NCBI GenBank assembly: GCA_029204225.1
Contig: CM055099.1
Span: 40,905,631 to 40,969,630, forward strand
Direction: 5' to 3'
Length of the DNA stretch: 64,000 bases
Origin: Diphasiastrum complanatum
Lineage: Eukaryota > Streptophyta > Lycopodiopsida > Lycopodiales > Lycopodiaceae
The notes under the pieces are model-generated. The model searched no databases. It saw nothing but the letters and a program-made list of their open reading frames with translations, and had not been told where the DNA came from. Positions 1 to 10,388 of the stretch are shown piece after piece. How positions within the stretch are numbered: the stretch's first letter is position 1; each line of letters opens with the position of its first letter. Made by a program: the position numbers and the translations under genes.

Positions 1-2
1 AG

Positions 3-1337
3 GCTCTAACAGATATTCAACAAATGGATGTAAAGAGTGCATTCCTGAATGGATTTCTAGAGGAAGAAGTCTACATGGAGCAGCTAGAGGGATACATAGT
101 AGCAGGACATGAAGATAAGGTTTGCAGCTTCGACAAGGCATTATGTGGACTTAAGCAGGCACCCAGGGCGTGGTACACGAGGATTGACACGTACTTTGAG
201 GAGCTTGGCTTTCAGAGAAGTAGTTCGGAGCATACACTTTATGTTTTGGTCAGGAATAATCACATTGTTATTGTAGTAATGTATGTGGATGATCTTATTA
301 TTATAGGATCAGATCATAGTATGATTCAGGGAATCAAGAAAGATCTCTCATCAGAATTTGATATGAAAGATCTTGGTTCATTACAGTATTTTCTTGGGAT
401 TGAGGTATGGAGAGTAGCACAAGGACTATTCATTTCTCAATCTAAGTATGCTCATGAAATTCTTGAAAAGTTTAATATGTCAGAGTGCAAGCCTATTTCT
501 ACACCGTATGATAGTGGATGTAAGCTTTTTTTTACTAAAGCTGAGGAAGATTAAGCTGTAGATGAGACGTTATATAGAAAGTTTAATATGTCAGAGTGCA
601 AGCCTATTTCTACACCATATGATAGTGGATGTAAGCTTTTTTTTACTAAAGCTGAGGAAGATTAGGATGTAGATGAGACGTTATATAGAAAGCTTGTTGG
701 AACCTTAATCTATCTAACTACTACAAGACCAGATATTGCTTATGCTGTGAGTATGGTTAGTCAGTTTATGGCTAAGCCTAAGCAAATTCATTGGAAAGCT
801 GCTAAGCGAATACTCAGATATATCCAGGGCACTTTGAGATTTGGTATTCTCTATGGTAGACAGGATGATTTGAAGTTACAGGGATATGTGGATGCTGATT
901 GGGCTGGAGATGCGGAAGACCGAAGATCTACTACAGGTTATGTTTTTAGTCTTGGTTCTGGTGCTATCTCTTGGAGTTCGGAGAAGCAACATACTATTGC
1001 TTTGTCATCTACAGAGGCAGAATATTGAGCTACTACGAGTGCAACATGTGAAGCAATATGGTTGCGAAGGATTCTACATGATCTACGTATGGTACAAGAT
1101 TCACCTACGGTACTTCAATGTGACAATCAGAGCTATATTAAATTGGCGAAAAATCCAATTTTTCACAGCAGGACAAAGCATATTGAAGTACAACAACACT
1201 TCATCAGAGAGAAAATTCAAAGTAATGAAGTGGAGCTTATCTATTGCCCTACAGAAGAGCAAGTTGCAGATATCTTTACCAAAGGTCTTGGCAAAGAAAA
1301 ATTTCAGAAGTTGAGAACTTCTAGGAGTAATAGATAA
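3..1337 (+). pseudogene. Copia element A: reverse transcriptase / RNase H, 3' part, broken
   Basis: C-terminal part of a Ty1/copia Pol polyprotein, open at the left edge of the window. RT motifs seen in order are MDVKSAFLNG (motif A, from base 24), GLKQAPRAW and the catalytic YVDD near base 280, then DLGSLQYFLGIEV. The RNase H part carries DADWAGD, STTGYVF, SSTEAEY and the usual copia tail ending in ADIFTKGLG. The reading frame is constant throughout, but three nonsense codons interrupt it: TAA at 552-554, its duplicated partner TAG near 663, and TGA at 1026-1028. The first two fall where a Trp codon is expected and the third where an Arg CGA is usual, so all fit G-to-A or C-to-T decay. A 111-bp in-frame tandem duplication lies inside it. 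Certain as copia; not functional. Confidence 0.95.
471..692 (+). repeat. 111-bp tandem duplication inside copia A
   Basis: Two head-to-tail copies of a 111-bp unit (471-581 and 582-692) differ at only a few bases. The unit length is a multiple of three, so the frame is kept, but each copy carries a stop codon (TAA in the first, TAG in the second) at the same site. The flanking sequence resumes the normal RNase H connection after the second copy. Confidence 0.95.
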
Positions 1338-1350
1338 CAAAGTAAACATT

Positions 1351-1371
1351 AAGGGGGAGTGTTAGAAATTA
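1351..1371 (+). repeat. Copia A polypurine tract and 12-bp stub of its 3' LTR
   Basis: AAGGGGGAG at 1351-1359 is a typical copia polypurine tract directly followed by TGTTAGAAATTA, a plausible LTR start. Only about 12 bp of LTR are present before the gypsy gag sequence of element R begins at 1372. Confidence 0.75.
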
Positions 1372-2462
1372 ATGCCTGGCAAAGCCCCTGTTCATTCATC
1401 ATTTGGGTCTCCATTTGGACTTCCATCCTCGTCTACTTCCTTTGGCGGTGGGCCTCATTTTCCACCTAACCCACCACCCGGTTTTCCACGTCCTACAGCT
1501 CCTAAGTCACATTTTCCACGACATCTAGCTCCTGAGCCACATTTTGCTCGAGATTTTCGTGATCGGGTACAGCTTGCCACCTATTCGGGTTTCTCTGATG
1601 GGAACTTGTTAGAGAATTGGTTTGCAAAGCTTGATACTTATTTTCAGATTTACCCTAAGACTGATCCTCAGAAAATCCAGTTAGCCGCCTTACATTTAGA
1701 TGGACGTGCTGCCACTTGGTGGCGGGTCTACCGACTTGACCCTGATCGGGACGGTCTCCAGTTATGGCCTACCTTTCGTCGTGATCTTCGTCATGCTATG
1801 ATTGACCCTCAGTGGCTGAGCCGCCAGCGTGATATATTCCGTAGTCTTACTCAGACTGGTGATCTTTCTTCCTATACAGATCAGTTTATGGACCTTTCCT
1901 ACCTCTTTACAGATCTTCAGCCCACCGAGCTTATTTCTCGCTACATTGCTGGACTTCGTGGTGCTCTACAATACGATGTCTCTTCTTTCCGTCCACCCAC
2001 ACTTGTTAAGGCCATGTCCCTTGCTAGTACTTTACAGCATAAGTACCCTGATCCTGCTCCCTTTCGCTTTTCCCGACCCGTCCATCTCTTTCACCTCTAC
2101 CATCTCCGGCCCCATCTGCCCCATCCACTGTCGTCCCGACCTCTTCTCTTACTTCTCCCGCTCCTCGCCCTCCGCCTCCTCGTCCTGCTTTTGTCCGACA
2201 TTACACGTCTGCAGAGTTCGCTGACATTCAGCAGAAGCGTCTTTGCTTTCCTTGTAAGAGTCCTGACCACATTGCCCGTGATTGCCGCCAGCCCCTGCCT
2301 ACTTCTACTGCTGTTTTCTACCATGAGGGCACTACCCCAAATGAGTCCGATATCTACATTCATATATCTGATGAGCCTGATCTATCTTCTGAGCCTTCTA
2401 CTGATTTACTTCCTGCTACTTGCCATGCTCAGCTTGCTTATGCTACCTGGACAGGGTGCCCC
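1372..2462 (+). pseudogene. Gypsy R Gag (capsid and zinc knuckle), one frameshift
   Basis: The N-terminal Pro/Phe-rich leader is followed by a Ty3-type Gag core: FSDGNLLENWFAKLDTYF, AALHLDGRAATWWR, and SYTDQFMDLSYLF around residues 75-190. A zinc knuckle of the form C-x2-C-x4-H-x4-C (CFPCKSPDHIARDC, bases 2244-2285) lies in a different frame. The true frame changes between about 2065 and 2080, where the reading should enter a Pro/Ser-rich linker; a one-base indel there explains it. Gag forms the virus-like particle and binds the RNA. The start at 1372 is the first ATG; since upstream sequence belongs to another element, a longer N-terminus may be lost. Confidence 0.9.
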
Positions 2463-5400
2463 GGTCCTCGCTCCATTCGGCTACGTGTGCGCATTACTGG
2501 TCGCGAGTATATTGCTTTAGTTGATACCGGCAGCACTCATTCCTTTATCAGCAGTTATGTTCTCAGCCGGATACGCGCTTCACCTATTCTTGCTCCACAG
2601 CCTCTCACAGTCGAGGTTGTCAGTTCTCACTCATTTCCTAGTTCTCAGATGTTTCAGGGATTATCTTACCGCATTGGTGATTTTTCTGGACAGGCAGATC
2701 TTTATATCATTCCTCTGGAGCGCTATGACCTTATCCTTGGCGCTGATTGGTTTGCTTCATTGGCAGCGGTTACTTTGGACCTGGCTCAACAGACATTGAC
2801 ATTTGTTCATGATGCAGTGACCCACTCACTTGCTGGTATTGATTCTCAGGCAGATTTCCAGCTGATCAGCGGGAAGCAGTTTATCCGCAGCCTACCTAAG
2901 GCTCATTGTGCAGCTTTATTATGTGTTCAGCGTGCTGCAGCAGATTCTCCAGTGACTACCTCTCCTCCAGCAGCTGTTCCTCAGGTGATCTCTGACTTAT
3001 TACATCAGTATGCATTTGTCTTTTCAGAACCTACGACGCTACCACCATTACGTGATGTGAACCACCATATTGATTTGCGTCCTGGTTCTGCTCCTCCCTC
3101 CCGGCCTCCTTACCGTATGTCTAAGTCTGAGCGTGATGAGGTTGAGCTTCAGATTACTGCTTTACTAGATCAGGGCCTTATTGTTCCTAGTCACAGTCCT
3201 TTTGGTGCCCCTGTTCTCCTTGTCAGTAAGAAAGATGGTTCCAAACGCCTCTGCATTGATTATCGTGCCCTCAATAAGTTGACCATCCGTAACCAGTATC
3301 CTATTCCTCACATGGATGATCTCTTTGACCATTTAGGCACCTCTCATCTTTTCTCTAAGATAGACTTACGTTCCGGCTATCACCAGATTAGGATGCATCC
3401 TTCGGACGAACACAAGACTGCGTTTCGTACCCATCTTGGTTTGTATGAGTTTCGTGTTCTTCCTTTTGGTGTTACTAATGGTCCACCTACGTTCCAGAAT
3501 GTGATGAATAACATCATGCGTCCTCTCCTTGGTCGTTGTGTTTTAGTTTATTTTGATGATATTCTTGTTTTTAGTAAGACTCTTGATGAGCATGTGTTAC
3601 ATCTTTCATCTGTTTTTCAATTGCTTGTTCATCACCAATTGTTTGCTAAACTTTCTAAGTGTTCCTTTGCTGTTGTTGAGATTGAGTTTTTAGGATTTCT
3701 CATTTGTGATGGTCGTATTCGTTTGGACCCTCATAAGGTTTGGGCAATTGCTGATTGGCCTGTTCCCACAGATGTCCACCATGTTCGTATGTTTCTTGGT
3801 CTCGCTACTCACCTTCGTCGTCCTGTTCCTCACTTTGCCACTGTGGCTGCCCCTCTTCATGCCCTTTTGAAGAAGTCTCGTGCTTTTGTTTGGACTTCTG
3901 ATTGTCAGTTCGCCTTTGACACTCTTCGTCGTGCTGTTGTGGAGGCCTCTGTCCTGTGTTTACCACAGTTTGATCATAAATTTATTGTTGAGACCGATGC
4001 TAGTAATGTTGGTTTGGGTGCCTTGCTTCGTCAGTCTCAGTGCATTATTGCTTATGAGTCGCGTCGTTTACACTCTTATGAGCAACATTATTCTGTCCAT
4101 GAGAAAGAGCTTCTTGCCATTATCTATGCTCTTAAGAAGTGGCGCCATTACCTGTAGCGTGTTCCTTTTGATATCGTTACTGATCATCAGTCCTTACGTT
4201 ATCTCTTCTCCCAGTGTGATCTTAGTGATCGTCAGTTTCGTTGGTTGCAGTTTTTACAATCTTTTGATTTTTCTATTTTGTATCGTCCCGGTCGTGCTAA
4301 CATTGCTGCTGACGCATTGTCTAGACTTCCTGCTTTATTGAATACCCTTGTTGCCACGATCCCTTCCTGGTTTGATGATCTTCCATCTGCTTATCTTACA
4401 TGTTCTGATTTTCGTGATGTTTATAGTTCTGCTCCACCTATGTCGTCTTCACCTCATCAGGCTTATTCCATTGTTGACCACCGTCTTTATCATTATGGTT
4501 CTCTTTGTATTCCTAGTTCTTTGGGTATCCGTTCTCAGTTGTTGTCGGATGCTCATTCGTCCCCAATTGGGGGTCATTTTGGTTTTCAGAAGTCTTATGC
4601 TCGTCTTAAGGATCATTTCTATTGGCCATCCCTTAGGAAAGAGCTTGTTGTACTTATTCGTACCTGTCCTTTCTGCTTACGTAATAAGTACTCCCGTGCT
4701 AAGTCCGCTGGTTTGCTTCAGAGTTGGCCTATTCCTCACCGCCAGTGGACTGATATTTCTATGGACTTCATCATTGGCCTTCCCTGCACCCGTCGTGGTC
4801 ACGATTCATGTATGGTGGTAGTTGACAGGTTCTCGAAACAGGCACATTTCATACCCGTCCGCAGTACTATCACAGCAGAGCAGTGTGCACGCTTGTTCTT
4901 TTCAGAGATATTTCGCCTACATGGGTTTCCTCTTACTATCCTTTCTGATCGGGATAGTAAGTTTACATCATTGTTCTGGACAGAGCTTATGCGTATATTG
5001 GATGTACAACTTTTTATGGGGTCTGCTTATCATTCTACTTCTGATGGGCAGTCTGAGGTCCTTAACAGGATCCTTGAGGATTATTTGCGCCATTTTGTTA
5101 CTCCTTCAGGGAAGGATTGGGATCAGCACTTATGTTTGGCAGAGTATAGCTATAACAACTCTGTTAGTACCAGCACCGGCGTTGCACCATTTTTATTATC
5201 TCATGGTTATGCACCTCTTTTACCTGGTATTCCTCTTCCTCCCGAGGATACACCTGTGACACTGTCTTCATTTCTATCAGGTGTTCGCGAGCTTATTCTC
5301 CAGGCCAGTTCCCATTTGCAGCAGGTCCAGCAGCGTTATCAGGCTTCAGTTGATTGTCATCGACGTCATGTTGAGTTTCATGTTGGTGATATGGTATATC

Positions 5401-5900
5401 TACGCCTACGGTTTGCACGACATTATTTTATTCAGGGCCATGCTTCTACTGAGAAGCTTGCACCACGTTATTATGGGCCTTATTGTATATTGGAGGTTCT
5501 TAGTCCAGTTACATATCGTCTTCAGCTTCCTGCTTCCACACGTGCCTGTGATATATTCCATGTCAGTTTATTACGTGCTGCTATTGAGGATGATGCTCCT
5601 CGTGATGCTGAGTTTCCTACTACACCGGATCTCTTTCCTTTATTACCTGCTGCTATCCTTCAGGTGCGTTTGCATCATAGTCGACGCCGCCGGCTGATTC
5701 AGTTCCTAGTCCAGTGGGATGGTCGTCCTGTTGAGGAGGCCACATGGGAGCCTATTGATGTCTTTTATCATACACCGTCACTTGCGGATCTGGCTCGTGC
5801 TCTTGCCGCACTTGTTGATTCCTCTACATCAGCTGTTGCTCCAGTTGTTACTACACCAGATGCTGTTCCAGTTGATCCTCCAGGGCTTGCTGTTACTTGA
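2463..5900 (+). pseudogene. Gypsy R Pol: protease-RT-RNase H-integrase-chromodomain, one nonsense codon
   Basis: The aspartic protease motif ALVDTGSTHSFIS begins at about 2513. RT carries the KIDLRSGYHQI region and YFDDILVFS near 3549. RNase H has ETDASNVGLGALL at about 3988 and ends with TDHQSLRYL. A TAG at 4155-4157 breaks RNase H where a CAG Gln codon is normal (C-to-T). Integrase has an HHCC finger, then Asp in the SMDFIIGLP block, Asp in ILSDRDSKF and Glu in the GQSEVLNR block. A chromodomain (LIQFLVQWDGRPVEEATWEP) lies near the C-terminus, about 5690-5790. RT, integrase and chromodomain look intact. The NGPPTFQ and THLRRPVPHF blocks deviate slightly from family consensus. Apart from the single stop the frame is open for over 1,100 codons. 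Confidence 0.95.
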
Positions 5901-5935
5901 TCCAGTCCTTTATGGCAGTTGGGTCTTATTTTTGT

Positions 5936-6360
5936 GTCGGGGAGAGTTATGGACTTGGCTCATTACATTCGCCATGTCCATTTACATTTACTTTACTTTA
6001 TGCATGAGCAGGCTTTGGGCCCTTTTTTATTCATTATTTGACATTTAGACTATATGGTTGGCCTTGGGCCCTATTATTGACATTTAGACCATATTATTGG
6101 CCTTGGGCCCTATGATTCACTATATTGGTTATTTGGTCATATTACTGAGAGTGGGGGCCTTCTTGGAGGGCGCACTATTTTCCCTCTCAGTTTGGCCCTA
6201 GCCACTGGAAGCTTCCTTTTAGGGCTTCCTCTTGGCTATAAGTAGGGATTCTGTGTCATTTGTTACTTGGCTTATGATGTGATCTCCTTCTTTAGTCTCT
6301 TTAAGCTTTCTCTCTCCTGCTTTCTAGGGTTAAGTCTTGCTTATGTGATGCTTTCATAGA
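5936..6360 (+). repeat. Probable 3' LTR of gypsy R
   Basis: GTCGGGGAGAG at 5936-5946 resembles a gypsy polypurine tract just after the pol stop. The following roughly 400 bp look like U3 and R: a tandem 39-bp repeat and a TATA-like GGCTATAAGTAGGG near 6235-6247 that would start transcription. No partner LTR is in the window, so both ends are estimates. Confidence 0.55.
6038..6115 (+). repeat. 39-bp tandem repeat in the gypsy R LTR
   Basis: Two copies of a unit starting TTGACATTTAGAC and ending GGCCTTGGGCCCTAT at 6038 and 6077. A third, partial TTTGGGCCC occurs upstream near 6014. Confidence 0.85.
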
Positions 6361-6507
6361 CTAAATCTAGATCAGCCGTGGCTACGTTCATAACTTCCAT
6401 AAACATCATCAACCCCACCCACGTCCTCATTGTGTCGTAGGCATTGCACCACAGGTATGTGCAGATTCAACATCAAAGCTGCACCTGTGCAGCATACACT
6501 TAAACCT

Positions 6508-6815
6508 GCGTAGAATGTATTAATGGTCCAGGAATACAGTCCACTGGTTCGTGGAGCAGGTATGTACTCAAGGGACCGAGCCTGGCCCGATTCGGGCATC
6601 GTCCGGTCAAAATGGCCGTTCGATGGGTTAGTTGCCCACGTGACGTTGTACCACCCCAAACCCTAAATCTATCTCATCACATAGGCCATGGTACTGTGTA
6701 GAATGCATCAATGGTCCGGGAACATAGTCCACAGGTTCGTGATCCCGATACGAACCCAACGGATCGAGCCTGGCTCGATTCGGGTATTGTTCGGTCAAAA
6801 TGGCCCTTCGACTGG
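6508..6815 (+). repeat. Diverged direct repeat, about 110-125 bp, period about 188 bp
   Basis: TAGAATGTATTAATGGTCC at 6511 recurs as TAGAATGCATCAATGGTCC at 6699. Similarity continues through a CACRGGTTCGTG block to CCGGTCAAAATGGCC / TCGGTCAAAATGGCC. The region is CpG-containing and not AT-rich like its surroundings. No coding similarity is recognised; 6361-7140 otherwise holds nothing I can name. Confidence 0.75.
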
Positions 6816-7203
6816 GGAGAAGCGCAATTAGGTCAAGCGAAATGGACTAGTTTTGCAACTCTCCGTCCGACGGCCCCGTTTCTCCAAACGGGATCCGATT
6901 CGGGTGCCGTCTGTTTCGTCCAGTGGACAACCTCGATATGAACCTGTGGGAACAAACAGGACGAGGTAACGACCGACAGTCGGCCCGCAACGTCCATCCG
7001 AAGTTCGACGTTAAATAGGGCTGCGGGGACACTTTGTCCGGTCAGGACCTGACCACTGGGAGATGTTTCGGAGCCCCCGTGCTGGTACTCAAAATTTTGA
7101 CATCGTATTGTAGCGTGTTGAAGTAGTGCCATAACTAATTAGTAAGCTGTTGAAGTTCATTCGGGAAGAAACCGATCTCATCAACGGAGTCACAGTAGTG
7201 TAT

Positions 7204-7430
7204 AGCTTGTCACTCTTCTGGTGAGCCCTAATTTCCCCCAGAGACTTCTGCTCCTGAGAGCTTGTCACTCTTCTGGTGAGCGTTCACCTCTCCCCAATCC
7301 TCTGGCGAGCATTCACCTAAACCCTAAACCAGTGATATGTTTGTCATACAAACCATCATCTTCACTCGAAACCACTCTCAGATCTTTCTTTGCCGCTTTT
7401 TTGGAGCTTAGTTCCCAATGAAGGTTCGTA
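7204..7430 (+). promoter_or_regulatory. Possible gene 5' region with telo-box motifs and a candidate first exon
   Basis: A 22-bp direct repeat (AGCTTGTCACTCTTCTGGTG) occurs at 7204 and 7258. CCTAAACCCTAAACC at about 7316 is a telo-box-like motif, known from 5' regions of plant translation and ribosome-biogenesis genes. A start codon at 7418 gives Met-Lys directly before a GTTCGT donor-like site at 7424 (AAG|GT). A two-codon first exon could therefore splice in phase 0 to the exon at 9066. This is inference; no transcript evidence is available. Confidence 0.3.
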
Positions 7431-7663
7431 ATAATTTATGAACTGCTCACTAGCCATGGTTGTTTAGTAATATCTCAGTTATGAGAGGCATGGCCCAGTG
7501 GTTAGGTTTATTGCAAATTTTTTCGGTACAGTTTTCCTATTTTTTAACAGGAGGGGGCAGGTGGGTGCTAGACACCCTCTGATAATTAATTCTGGGGGAA
7601 AAACAGGGGTCATAAATTGCTTTTATTTTGCTTTTGGGATGGGGGACAGTGTACGTAGGTGCC

Positions 7664-7780
7664 TGTATTTTTTTTTTTTTTGAAATTTTTTTTTTGAAAA
7701 AAAACGGACGCGGACGCACCCCGGCGCGTGTGCGTCCGGACGAGGACGTGCATCCGCGTCCACCATCTGCTTCCTTAGAT

Positions 7781-7832
<52 letters not shown>

Positions 7833-7864
7833 GCCAGCTGGGCATTCCGGAACGCTGTTCCGGA
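7664..7864. repeat. Poly-T/poly-A, GC-rich inverted repeat, (AT)n(AC)n microsatellite and hairpin
   Basis: A T-rich run at 7666-7695 precedes an A-run. GGACGCGGACGCAC (7706-7719) is mirrored by GTGCATCCGCGTCC (7748-7761) with one mismatch. Alternating AT runs from about 7783 to 7818, then AC to 7832. TCCGGAAC-GCT-GTTCCGGA (7846-7864) is a perfect 8-bp-stem hairpin. It may be a fold-back/MITE-type relic. If the gene model around it is right, it lies in the intron. Confidence 0.7.
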
Positions 7865-8035
7865 GTGCACCTTTTTTTTGGTTTTTTTAATATATAATAT
7901 TATATATCGAGTACATAATGGCTAGTTCAATGCCATTAAACTGAAATATTTTGAAGTCTGAAAAAATTTGCAAACACTTGTTGGTGCCATTTGAAAATTT
8001 GCTTATGTAATGAACATCCTATACATACATGTATA

Positions 8036-8060
8036 ACTCGAACCCAGTTCGAGTAATACC
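8036..8060. repeat. Short perfect inverted repeat ACTCGAAC-CCA-GTTCGAGT
   Basis: 8-bp arms with a 3-nt loop within 8036-8060. A degenerate relative (ACTCGAACCTGATTCAAGT) lies near 8113. The rest of 7870-9040 is AT-rich and shows no gene I can support; if the host-gene model is right, it is intron. Confidence 0.6.
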
Positions 8061-9065
8061 AAGAATTGGGCCGATAACATATTTTTCAAAAAACTTTTAT
8101 TTGGCATTTCGTAACTCGAACCTGATTCAAGTATTTCACATATTGGATGGTTTCAAAAGTGGCCAAACCACATTCAACCAATTCCCAAGTCATTTTGCCT
8201 AGCAACGCCATACCCTAAAGCTCAAATTTTGATGCCCCTATAGCCTCCAGATATCATGTTGACAGAAATTGCATCACAAGCACCTTACTCTAGGAACAAT
8301 AGTGGATATTAAACTCTCTAGAAAAGGAAACCAAAACTTTGAAAAAACAAGTCCGAAAACAAGTTAAAACTAGAAGCTTAGAGTGTGAACTCTACATTTC
8401 TGATTGAGAAGTTGCAAAGTGCAGCAGAAGGAAACCTACTATAAGAATTATAATGATGCGAACAGATCTGGAAAAAGCACAACAATATTGGCAATCAACA
8501 AAAATGATGAGCTAACCATCGAAATGTGTGGCGAATGGCCCCCTTTTATGATACCATTATACAGCCAAAAACTGTATGTTTGTACAAGGACCAACTTACT
8601 AAGCCAAATGCCCTACATATCCTTGCAATGGTAACTTGTTGGCTTGTGTTGCAACATGTTTCACTAACACAAATTAACTAGATCAATGAGCCGATAGAAC
8701 ATTGAAGATGCTTTATTCATGCACTTTGAAAGAGTCACATCTAAATTGTTGTTCAAATGTATCAGAGAACCGGGTTTAAAAAAAGTAAACTATTACTAGT
8801 CTAAGGGTGTAGGGCTTAGGGTGCAAACGACAGTTGACTAGGTCCCTGACCACCGAGTGACTTCAAAATCTTGAAGCAAAATCAAGTCTGAGCGTATGCA
8901 TATCAATGTGTATGTATGGAATCACATTGCTTGACTGATGCTCCTGATATCTGATGTGCATATCCTATTCTCAAAGCCAAGCGATCCAAATGATCCTAAT
9001 CAGCTTGGCCGTTTTTAGTATTTTGAGAGACTCTGTGAAGCTGACTGAATGTTTGTGTTTTGCAG

Positions 9066-9296
9066 GTCAAGAAACCATATCATATTCTTTTCTCTGATGA
9101 AAGCCTTGCTTCAATGAAGAAGCTGGAGAAAGAGAAAAAGCACAGTCAGCTTGCCGTTGACATTTCTCAGAATGAAATTGTGGAAGTTGATGGTAGTCAT
9201 TCTCAGATTGGAGTATTTGAAGAAGGTGATGCAGCAGATGGAAATGAAGATATGGATGCAACGTATGCAGACTATGATGATGATGGAGATGAATGA
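9066..9296 (+). CDS. Candidate terminal exon of a host gene, acidic C-terminus
   Basis: The reading frame of 76 codons starts directly after a strong splice acceptor: a CTGAC/CTGAA branch-like region, a T-rich tract and TTTTGCAG ending at 9065. It ends at TGA 9294-9296. The encoded tail starts VKKPYHILFSDESLASMKK, is lysine-rich at first, then becomes strongly acidic and ends in DYDDDGDE. Such Lys-then-Asp/Glu tails are common in nuclear and nucleolar proteins, but I do not recognise the family. It is not similar to any transposon domain here. Upstream coding exons could not be identified; a two-codon first exon at 7418 is possible. It could also be a captured or broken gene fragment. Confidence 0.5.
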   Translation, partial: VKKPYHILFSDESLASMKKLEKEKKHSQLAVDISQNEIVEVDGSHSQIGVFEEGDAADGNEDMDATYADYDDDGDE

Positions 9297-10317
9297 TCAC
9301 TTTGTGTCTGGAATCACCTGAACCTCCGACATATAGAGGTTTGGGTTTTTTTCTTTTAGGGCTGGAATGGTTGACATGGCAAGCAACGTGCAAGGATCGA
9401 AAGGTCTGGTGCTGGTTTACCTGAAAATTATGCACAGATGGCATCTTATCATTCTGACTGAAATCCAACTGCCAACTCTGCCAAAGACAAATTTTTCAGA
9501 TCCTATAATTTCATTAAGTATAAGGTTGATTTCATTTCATCTGGTGAGCAAAGGCCGCAATCATATATTTGATGATTAATAACAGCACACAAAATATGGC
9601 TGTCTTTTGAGTGGTGGCAGGTGTGCAATTTTGATACGACCTTTTCAGTCTCCTGGCATTTTTGTGCTGTGAGCACATAGTTGGTATCTCCTATCTGAAG
9701 TAATTTCATTCAACAACAGGCCTCAGAAAATCTTTCAAGGCATGGTCTATGCATGCAGCATCTTAATTTTTGCACAGCAAACATAGACAACCTGGCAGTT
9801 TTCGCATGTATTAACAACAAAAGACTGGAAGAACTCTGAGTACCTAGAATGAGGCTGTTCCATACTAATTTTGAGGCCATTCATCTCATTTTGGCAAAAA
9901 AGTAAGGACACCAACACGGTTCCAGAATATATTGGCTCTGTGATTTTTGCTAAAGTGACAACTTATCTTCCAATTATGTATCACTCTCCAAAAGTGAAAA
10001 AGATTAGGTGGCTCCAAGCTGTACAAGGGTACTACCCCTTATTCTACTATGTTGGTGAAACTTGCAGCTTAAGAAGCCTCTTTTGGAGATGCTCTATGTA
10101 AGTATGGAATTAATTATGAAGCTTAATTAGTGCATATCCTTGGAAAGCTTCAGTTGGGTTGGATTATTTGCAGCATCTCTAGCATGGTATTTATCGAGCA
10201 TGAAGAAATGGAATTTTCCATGAAACCATTATCAACTGTGCGCGCTGCCTTTTCCTAGAGCTTATTCAATTGTAACAAGGTCACCTGATTGTGGAATATG
10301 CTTCTTGGTTTCCAAGG
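9297..10317. other. No gene recognised; possible 3' UTR and intergenic DNA
   Basis: AT-rich sequence following the candidate terminal exon. Short open frames occur on both strands, but none has family motifs, and no convincing canonical AATAAA signal lies close to the stop. Confidence 0.5.
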
Positions 10318-10388
10318 GGAGGCTCGAACTTGAGACCAAAGAAACTTTGGATGTCAAGCTAACAAATTGAGCCAATTCCGTTGGATGA
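10310..10388 (-). repeat. tRNA-like (SINE-type) pol III promoter relic
   Basis: On the minus strand a box-A-like TGGCTCAATTTGTTAGC (10358-10374) is followed after about 30 bp by a box-B-like AAGTTCGAGCC (10321-10331). That spacing fits a tRNA-derived SINE head. No cloverleaf can be completed, so it is not an active tRNA gene. Confidence 0.4.

Larger units (their letters stand above)
1372..6360 (+). mobile_element. Ty3/gypsy chromovirus R, lacking its 5' LTR
   Basis: Internal region of a chromovirus (gag, protease, RT, RNase H, integrase, chromodomain in order), followed by a probable 3' LTR. No 5' LTR, primer-binding site or leader lies between the copia A stub and the gag start. Only one frameshift and one nonsense codon separate it from an open polyprotein, so it is fairly young. 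The right boundary is uncertain because no second LTR is present for comparison. Confidence 0.85.

Noticed and set aside
1829-2224. 131-codon plus-strand frame in gypsy gag
   Set aside because: Leu/Ser/Phe-rich shadow of the gag region in the wrong frame; the knuckle and Pro-rich linker lie in another frame.
4348-6048. Several Leu-rich open frames over gypsy pol
   Set aside because: They overlap the integrase and chromodomain frame, which has clear catalytic motifs. Leu/Val runs are shadows of a T-rich coding strand.
6372-7132. Open frames on both strands in the low-copy region
   Set aside because: No conserved motif, and the diverged direct repeat explains part of the shared residues.
7485-7510. 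TGGCCCAGTGGTTAGG, resembling a tRNA A box
   Set aside because: No B box at proper spacing and no cloverleaf, so neither a tRNA nor a confident SINE.
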